Origin: JBBRMW01 sp038239365
GTDB taxonomy: Bacteria; Chloroflexota; Anaerolineae; Aggregatilineales; UBA2796
DNA: 31,340 bases
Direction: 5' to 3'
Assembly: GCA_038239365.1 (NCBI GenBank)
Contig: JBBSEU010000024.1
Coordinates: 1 to 31,340 of the forward strand
Shown here: positions 27,098-31,340 of the stretch, piece by piece
How the letters are laid out: every line of letters begins with the position of its first letter
How positions within the stretch are numbered: the first letter of the stretch is position 1
Notes under the pieces: generated by a model
What the model was told of the DNA's origin: nothing
The model's input: only the letters and a program-made list of their open reading frames with translations
The model's database searches: none
Made by a program: the position numbers and the translations under genes

Positions 27098-28240
27098 GTG
27101 CGTATCTTCATCGCCAGCGGCATCTTTCACCCGGACAGCGGCGGCCCGGCGACTTACCTGTATCGGCTGCTGCCCGAACTGCAAGCACGCGACCACGACG
27201 TTCGAGTGCTAACCTATGGCGATGCTGAAACAAGTGGTTATCCATACCCGCTGAGGCGCGTTTCGCTCAACCAATCGCTGCTCAAACGGCGGTATGAGTA
27301 CCAGATGGCTTATAATGCTGAACGCAAACGGTGCGATCTGGTCTATATCAACAACTTAGGGCTGCCGCGTGCGGGCGACAGCCGTTTGCCGCGCGTCCTC
27401 AAAATCGTGGGCGATCACGCCTGGGAACGCGCCGTCAATCGTGGTTGGATCGCGCCTGATGAAGACATCGACGCTTTCCAACACCGTCGTTACAGTCCGC
27501 TTGTCGAATGGCTCAAGGCCAGCCGCGCCCGTGAAGCGCGCCGTGTACAGCATGTGATCGTGCCGAGTCAGTATTTGCAAAAGATGATCATCGGTTGGGG
27601 AGTGCCCGTCGAACGAGTGCAGGTCATCTATAACGCGCTGGAAGTCGATCAGTACGCGCCAACACTCAGCCGCAATGAGGCACGTGCGGCGCTTGGACTC
27701 GATCCGCAGCAATCGATCCTGCTCACGTCGGCGCGACTCACGGCCTGGAAAGGCGTCGATATGTTGATCGATGCACTGGCCGCGATCCCGGATGTGAAGT
27801 TGTTAGTGGCCGGAGAAGGCCCCATGCTGGCCGCTTTGCAAGCACAAACCGAACGGCTCAATCTATCGGGGCGCGTGCAGTTTTTGGGCAAAGTGCCGCA
27901 TGAACGGCTGGCGTTGTATATGCGTGCAGTGGATTACTTTGCGCTGTATTCCGGCTACGAAGGCTTGTCACACACCATCCTTGAGTCGTTGTATGCCGGG
28001 ACGCCCGTCATCGCCAGTGCGCGTGGCGGCAACCCGGAAGTTGTCAGTGATCATGTGAATGGCTTGCTGGTGCCGCATCCGAATCTGAACGCGCTGATTG
28101 ACGCAATTCGGCGGGCGTTTGCGTCGGGCGTTCATGCTCAGTTGAGCGCGAACGTTCAGCACGGCTTAGATCGGTTTGAGTGGCGAACACTGGTTGACCA
28201 AACGATCAATGCCCTGACCAAAACTGCCAAATTGCGATGA
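27098..28240 (+). CDS. Family 4 glycosyltransferase
   Basis: 380 residues with the GT-B fold. The N-terminal domain begins MRIFIASGIFHPDSGGPATYLYR, the glycine-rich acceptor loop. The C-terminal donor domain has LLTSARLTAWKGVDMLIDAL, LLVAGEGPML and the E-x7-E motif with E288 and E296 (GYEGLSHTILESLYAGTPVI), as in retaining GT4 enzymes. GTG 27098 starts 11 bases after the dehydrogenase stop. The next gene overlaps by ATGA, showing translational coupling. Sugar and acceptor are unknown; the context is an exopolysaccharide or lipid-linked glycan. Confidence 0.9.
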   Translation: MRIFIASGIFHPDSGGPATYLYRLLPELQARDHDVRVLTYGDAETSGYPYPLRRVSLNQSLLKRRYEYQMAYNAERKRCDLVYINNLGLPRAGDSRLPRVLKIVGDHAWERAVNRGWIAPDEDIDAFQHRRYSPLVEWLKASRAREARRVQHVIVPSQYLQKMIIGWGVPVERVQVIYNALEVDQYAPTLSRNEARAALGLDPQQSILLTSARLTAWKGVDMLIDALAAIPDVKLLVAGEGPMLAALQAQTERLNLSGRVQFLGKVPHERLALYMRAVDYFALYSGYEGLSHTILESLYAGTPVIASARGGNPEVVSDHVNGLLVPHPNLNALIDAIRRAFASGVHAQLSANVQHGLDRFEWRTLVDQTINALTKTAKLR

Positions 28241-29430
28241 AACTGGCCTATCTGGCGAATATCCGCCTGCCGACGGAAAAAGCACATGGTTTGCAAATCA
28301 CGCAGATGTGCGAAGCGTTTGCCCAGACCCGCTTAGACAACGAATCCGTTGATGTAACGTTGTACGTGGCGCGGCGCGTGAATACTCCGCAGATGAATGC
28401 AGTTCGGGATATTTGGGTGTTTTATGGTGTCGAGCGCGTCTTCACGATTCGGCGGATCGCGTGCCTGGACATTTACGGGCTGCTGCATGGCCGCGCCGAA
28501 CGACTCGCTTTTGCGATTCAGAGTTTGAGCTATCTCGCTATGTTGTGCGTGAGCCTGATCTTTCAACAGGCCGATGTGTACTACAGCCGCGATCCTCTCA
28601 CCTTGCTTGCACTCAGTTTTTTCAAACCGCGTCGCGCCTTATGCTACGAGGCGCATCAACTGGTTCAATCGAGAATCGGGAAGCGCCTTCAAAGTTTGTG
28701 TGTGCGACGTGTCGGTACGGTGGTAGCGATTACGGGCACTTTGGCCGAACGCTTGCGTGAACGCGGCGCACGGCATAGCCTGATCGCGCATGACGGTATC
28801 CGGGCGGCACGCTTTGATCATCTGCCCACACAAATCGACGCCCGGCGCGAACTTGAGCTACCCGCCGACTCGTTCATCGTTGGCTATGTCGGGCGCTTGC
28901 ACACAATGGGCATGTCCAAAGGCATTAATACACTGATCGAAGCGATCTGCTTATTAGCGCCAGAACCGATCAGCTTATGTTTGGTAGGCGGCCCCGATCC
29001 AGAGGCCATGCAATTGCGCGACCAGTGGACAGCATCAGGACTCGATGCTCAACGATTCATTTATGCTGGGGCGGTGGCAGCAGATCGCGTGCCGATCTAT
29101 CTCAGTGCGTGCGATGTGCTGGCGATGCCATTGCCCTGGACAGATCATTTCGCCTATTACACATCGTCCCTCAAATTGTTTGAATATATGGCGGCGCGGC
29201 GGGCATTGCTCGTGACTGATCTACCGAGTGTCGTTGAAGTCGTGCAGGACGATCATTCGGCACTGCTGACAAAGCCGGGTGATGCGGCTTCAATGGCGGA
29301 TGGGTTGCGCCGCCTCAAAGCCGATCCCGCGCTGTGTGAACGACTGGCGGCACAGGCACAAGCGGATGTGCACGAATATCAGTGGTCACGTCGCGCCGCG
29401 AACATTTTGCAGGCAATCATTAATGCCTGA
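28237..29430 (+). CDS. Family 4-like glycosyltransferase
   Basis: 397 residues, GT-B type. It opens with MKLAYLANIRLPTEKAHGLQ (the nucleotide-fold first strand and acceptor loop), includes DVYYSRDPLTLLALS, and its donor domain shows IVGYVGRLHTMGMSKGINTL, SLCLVGGPDPEAM and SSLKLFEYMAARRALLVTDL with E in the place used to hold the donor sugar. The gene shares ATGA with the preceding one and overlaps the following one by eight bases, so the three transferases are made together. A central stretch around FAIQSLSYLAMLCVSLIFQ is quite hydrophobic and may touch the membrane. Confidence 0.88.
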   Translation: MKLAYLANIRLPTEKAHGLQITQMCEAFAQTRLDNESVDVTLYVARRVNTPQMNAVRDIWVFYGVERVFTIRRIACLDIYGLLHGRAERLAFAIQSLSYLAMLCVSLIFQQADVYYSRDPLTLLALSFFKPRRALCYEAHQLVQSRIGKRLQSLCVRRVGTVVAITGTLAERLRERGARHSLIAHDGIRAARFDHLPTQIDARRELELPADSFIVGYVGRLHTMGMSKGINTLIEAICLLAPEPISLCLVGGPDPEAMQLRDQWTASGLDAQRFIYAGAVAADRVPIYLSACDVLAMPLPWTDHFAYYTSSLKLFEYMAARRALLVTDLPSVVEVVQDDHSALLTKPGDAASMADGLRRLKADPALCERLAAQAQADVHEYQWSRRAANILQAIINA

Positions 29431-30532
29431 AATGCGGCTGACGATTCTTTCTGCACCGCCCGTCCCGACTCATGGTTGGGGACGCTATACCCGCGATTTG
29501 GTGTCAGGATTGTCCGCGTCGGGCGCACACATCACGTTGATCACCAGCCGTGATGCCCCGACTGATCCAGGTTTGCCGCTCACGGCTTATCATTGCATTT
29601 TGCCATCGGTTACGCATCCGGCGCGCTTCAACAGTTTGCGGCTTATGGCCTGTGCGCCTGCCGTGCGTCGTTTGGCCGCGAATAGTGATCTCGTGCATGT
29701 TTTCGCTGAGCCGTACATCCTGTCCACCATCGGAATCAACAAACCGTTGTTCGTCACGGCACATGGCACGTATGTACCGTTCAGTGCCGGACGACGCGGT
29801 GTTGGCAGTCTGTATCGGCGTGCCTATCAACGGGCAACGATATTATGTGTGAGCAGCTACACCGAACGTCAGGTCAGGGCGGTTTTGTCGCGCGCATCGA
29901 CATACAGGATTTTGAATGGGGTTGATGTGGCACGTTATCGGAGTGATTTACCGTCACCTGAAAAATATGCGCCAACAGTTCTGTGTGTCGGTCAGGTGAA
30001 GGCGCGCAAGGGTTTTCACATTCTGGCGCAGGCGATGAAAGCCGTTCGTGCTGCCGTCCCGAACGCTCGGGCGATCTTCATCGGCGATACCAGCGATACG
30101 GCGTATGTTCACTCGCTCAAGGCGCAGCTTGTGGCAGATGGGTTGACCGACGTTGTGCAGTTTTTGGGACGTGTGTCGGATGAAACGCTATTAGGCTGGT
30201 ATCATCAGGCGGATGTTTTTGCTTTGCCCGCACTGAATGTTGGCGGCAAATTTGAAGGCTTTGGTTTAGTCTATCTGGAAGCAAGCGCGGCGGGGTTGCC
30301 CGTGATCGGCACGCGCGATTGTGGCGCAGAAGACGCTATTCGTGACGGCGAAACGGGGCTGCTCATTCCGCAAAACGATCCAACAGCGTTGGCCGAAGCA
30401 GTAATCGATCTGCTGCGCGATCCTGAACGGCGGGCGCGCATGGGTGCAGCGGGGCGCACGTTTGCCGATGATCACACCTGGACGAAAGTGGCGGCGCGCG
30501 TGATAGCCGCTTATCAAGAGAATTTAACGTGA
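29423..30532 (+). CDS. Family 4 glycosyltransferase
   Basis: 369 residues from ATG 29423, which overlaps the previous stop by eight bases; ATG 29432, just after that stop, would begin MRLTILSAPPVPTHGWGRYT and is nearly as likely. Longer in-frame starts within the previous gene encode sequence unlike any transferase and are rejected. The donor domain has VLCVGQVKARKGFHILAQAM, AIFIGDTSDT, VVQFLGRVSDETLLGWYHQ and the E-x7-E motif with E278 and E286 (GKFEGFGLVYLEASAAGLPV). It ends in GTGA shared with the next gene. It is a retaining GT-B enzyme with unknown specificity. Confidence 0.9.
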   Translation: MPEMRLTILSAPPVPTHGWGRYTRDLVSGLSASGAHITLITSRDAPTDPGLPLTAYHCILPSVTHPARFNSLRLMACAPAVRRLAANSDLVHVFAEPYILSTIGINKPLFVTAHGTYVPFSAGRRGVGSLYRRAYQRATILCVSSYTERQVRAVLSRASTYRILNGVDVARYRSDLPSPEKYAPTVLCVGQVKARKGFHILAQAMKAVRAAVPNARAIFIGDTSDTAYVHSLKAQLVADGLTDVVQFLGRVSDETLLGWYHQADVFALPALNVGGKFEGFGLVYLEASAAGLPVIGTRDCGAEDAIRDGETGLLIPQNDPTALAEAVIDLLRDPERRARMGAAGRTFADDHTWTKVAARVIAAYQENLT

Positions 30533-31340
30533 AGATCGCAATCCTGAGTGATCGCATCCCGCCCGAAAACGTGGGCGGGGCGGGGCGGGTGGCCTGGTCG
30601 TTGGCCGTCGGGTTGCGTGACGCCGGGCACGATCTGCATGTGATTGCGGCTACGAATAGCAGCCCCTGTGAACAAACACGCGACGGCATCCCAACGTATC
30701 ACCTGCACAGTCATATCCGGGATCGCTGGCTGAACTGGCTGAACCTGTATAATCCGCAAACGATTCGCCCACTCCGAACGCTGTTAGAACGATTGCGCCC
30801 GGACGTGATCAATGTGCATAACGTTCACCACGATCTATCGTATGCCAGTCTGCGAGTTGCCCGCCAACTAGGTATCCCGGTGGTGTTCACAGCACACGAT
30901 ATGATGATCGTCGCCTATAGCAAACTGACGCATTTTATCGATCCGACACGGCACGATCTGCCAACAACGCCTGATTATCGTTTGCCGCGCGCCTACAATC
31001 TGCGTCAGATGCGATCACGGTACAACCCGTTTCGCAATGCGATCATTCGCCACATCCTGACGAATGATACCGCGCGCCGTATCTGTGTGAGTGAGACACA
31101 TCGAAAGGCGCTGGCGGCCAATGGGTTGACAGACTTTCAGGTAGTCTATAACGGCGTTGATCCGAGCCTGTACGCGATCCCACAGGCAGCAGTAGAGGCG
31201 TACTGCGCGAAATTTGAGCAGCGCCCGATCATCCTGTTTGCCGGACGACTCAGTAACGAAAAGGGCGGCGTGCTGCTGCTGAATGCGTTCGCGCAGGTAC
31301 TTCGTAAAGTGCCTTCGGCCTTGCTGCTGATCCTTGCGCC
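30529..31340 (+). CDS. Family 4 glycosyltransferase, 3' end outside the window
   Basis: A GTG at 30529 shares GTGA with the previous stop, and the frame stays open to the window edge (270 codons). The start KIAILSDRIPPENVGGAGRV is the usual GT4 first strand with its Gly-rich loop. FTAHDMMIVAYS, RICVSETHRKALAANG, VVYNGVDPSLYAI and ILFAGRLSNEKGGVLLLNAF follow the GT4 order through the start of the donor domain. The E-x7-E region lies beyond the edge. It is the fourth transferase in the operon and is translationally coupled to the third. Confidence 0.9.
   Translation, partial: MKIAILSDRIPPENVGGAGRVAWSLAVGLRDAGHDLHVIAATNSSPCEQTRDGIPTYHLHSHIRDRWLNWLNLYNPQTIRPLRTLLERLRPDVINVHNVHHDLSYASLRVARQLGIPVVFTAHDMMIVAYSKLTHFIDPTRHDLPTTPDYRLPRAYNLRQMRSRYNPFRNAIIRHILTNDTARRICVSETHRKALAANGLTDFQVVYNGVDPSLYAIPQAAVEAYCAKFEQRPIILFAGRLSNEKGGVLLLNAFAQVLRKVPSALLLILA

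Noticed and set aside
29279..29422. Longer N-terminus for the third glycosyltransferase
   Set aside because: These codons lie inside the preceding transferase gene and give an Arg/Cys-rich sequence that does not fit a GT-B start; translation from 29423 or 29432 fits the family.

Overview
The window looks like chromosomal DNA of a Chloroflexota bacterium, most likely an Anaerolineae-type lineage. That is an inference from several traits: moderately high G+C, secreted proteins with Thr/Pro-rich linkers (about 111-143 of the first protein and 45-85 of the DUF3048 protein), GDWDGDG-type repeats behind a GH44 glycanase, a T-box leader for valS, and a response regulator fused to roadblock-like and IS200-transposase-like domains. 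No rRNA, tRNA, CRISPR array or intact insertion sequence was seen.

Layout. 1-1.9 kb: end of a secreted SH3-like protein, a bidirectional terminator and an orphan NitT/TauT-type solute-binding protein behind two palindromes. 2.0-2.9 kb: a dolichol-phosphate-mannose-synthase-like glycosyltransferase. 2.9-8.8 kb (minus strand): a glycan module in transcription order GH44 glycanase, sugar-binding protein, two ABC permeases, with a hairpin repeat before the permeases. 8.9-11.3 kb: an aldo/keto reductase and a DUF3048 protein. 11.5-15.2 kb: two convergent genes whose stop codons share a CTAG; one is a multidomain response regulator, the other a sensor kinase that has lost its phosphoacceptor His and much of its ATP site. 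15.3-19.3 kb: promoter, valine T-box, a methyltransferase, a highly structured 254-base spacer, and valS. 19.4-22.5 kb (minus strand): a short UvrA-like ATPase with a consensus promoter overlapped by two SOS-like palindromes, preceded by a VapBC-type pair. 22.6-25.6 kb: a DarA-like (c-di-AMP receptor family) gene, iolB, an iolE-like gene and an RmlD-like reductase. 25.8 kb to the end: a nucleotide-sugar dehydrogenase and four glycosyltransferases, the last cut by the window edge.

How the parts work together. The GH44 module would digest a beta-glucan or xyloglucan outside the cell and import the oligosaccharides; no transporter ATPase is encoded here, so a shared one is likely. The iol genes carry out inositol degradation steps. 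The final cluster makes a uronic-acid-type sugar nucleotide and assembles a surface polysaccharide. The T-box ties valS, and apparently the methyltransferase before it, to uncharged tRNA-Val. The most unusual items are the response regulator/pseudokinase pair, with a domesticated transposase-fold domain, and the spacer upstream of valS, which can form mutually exclusive RNA pairings.
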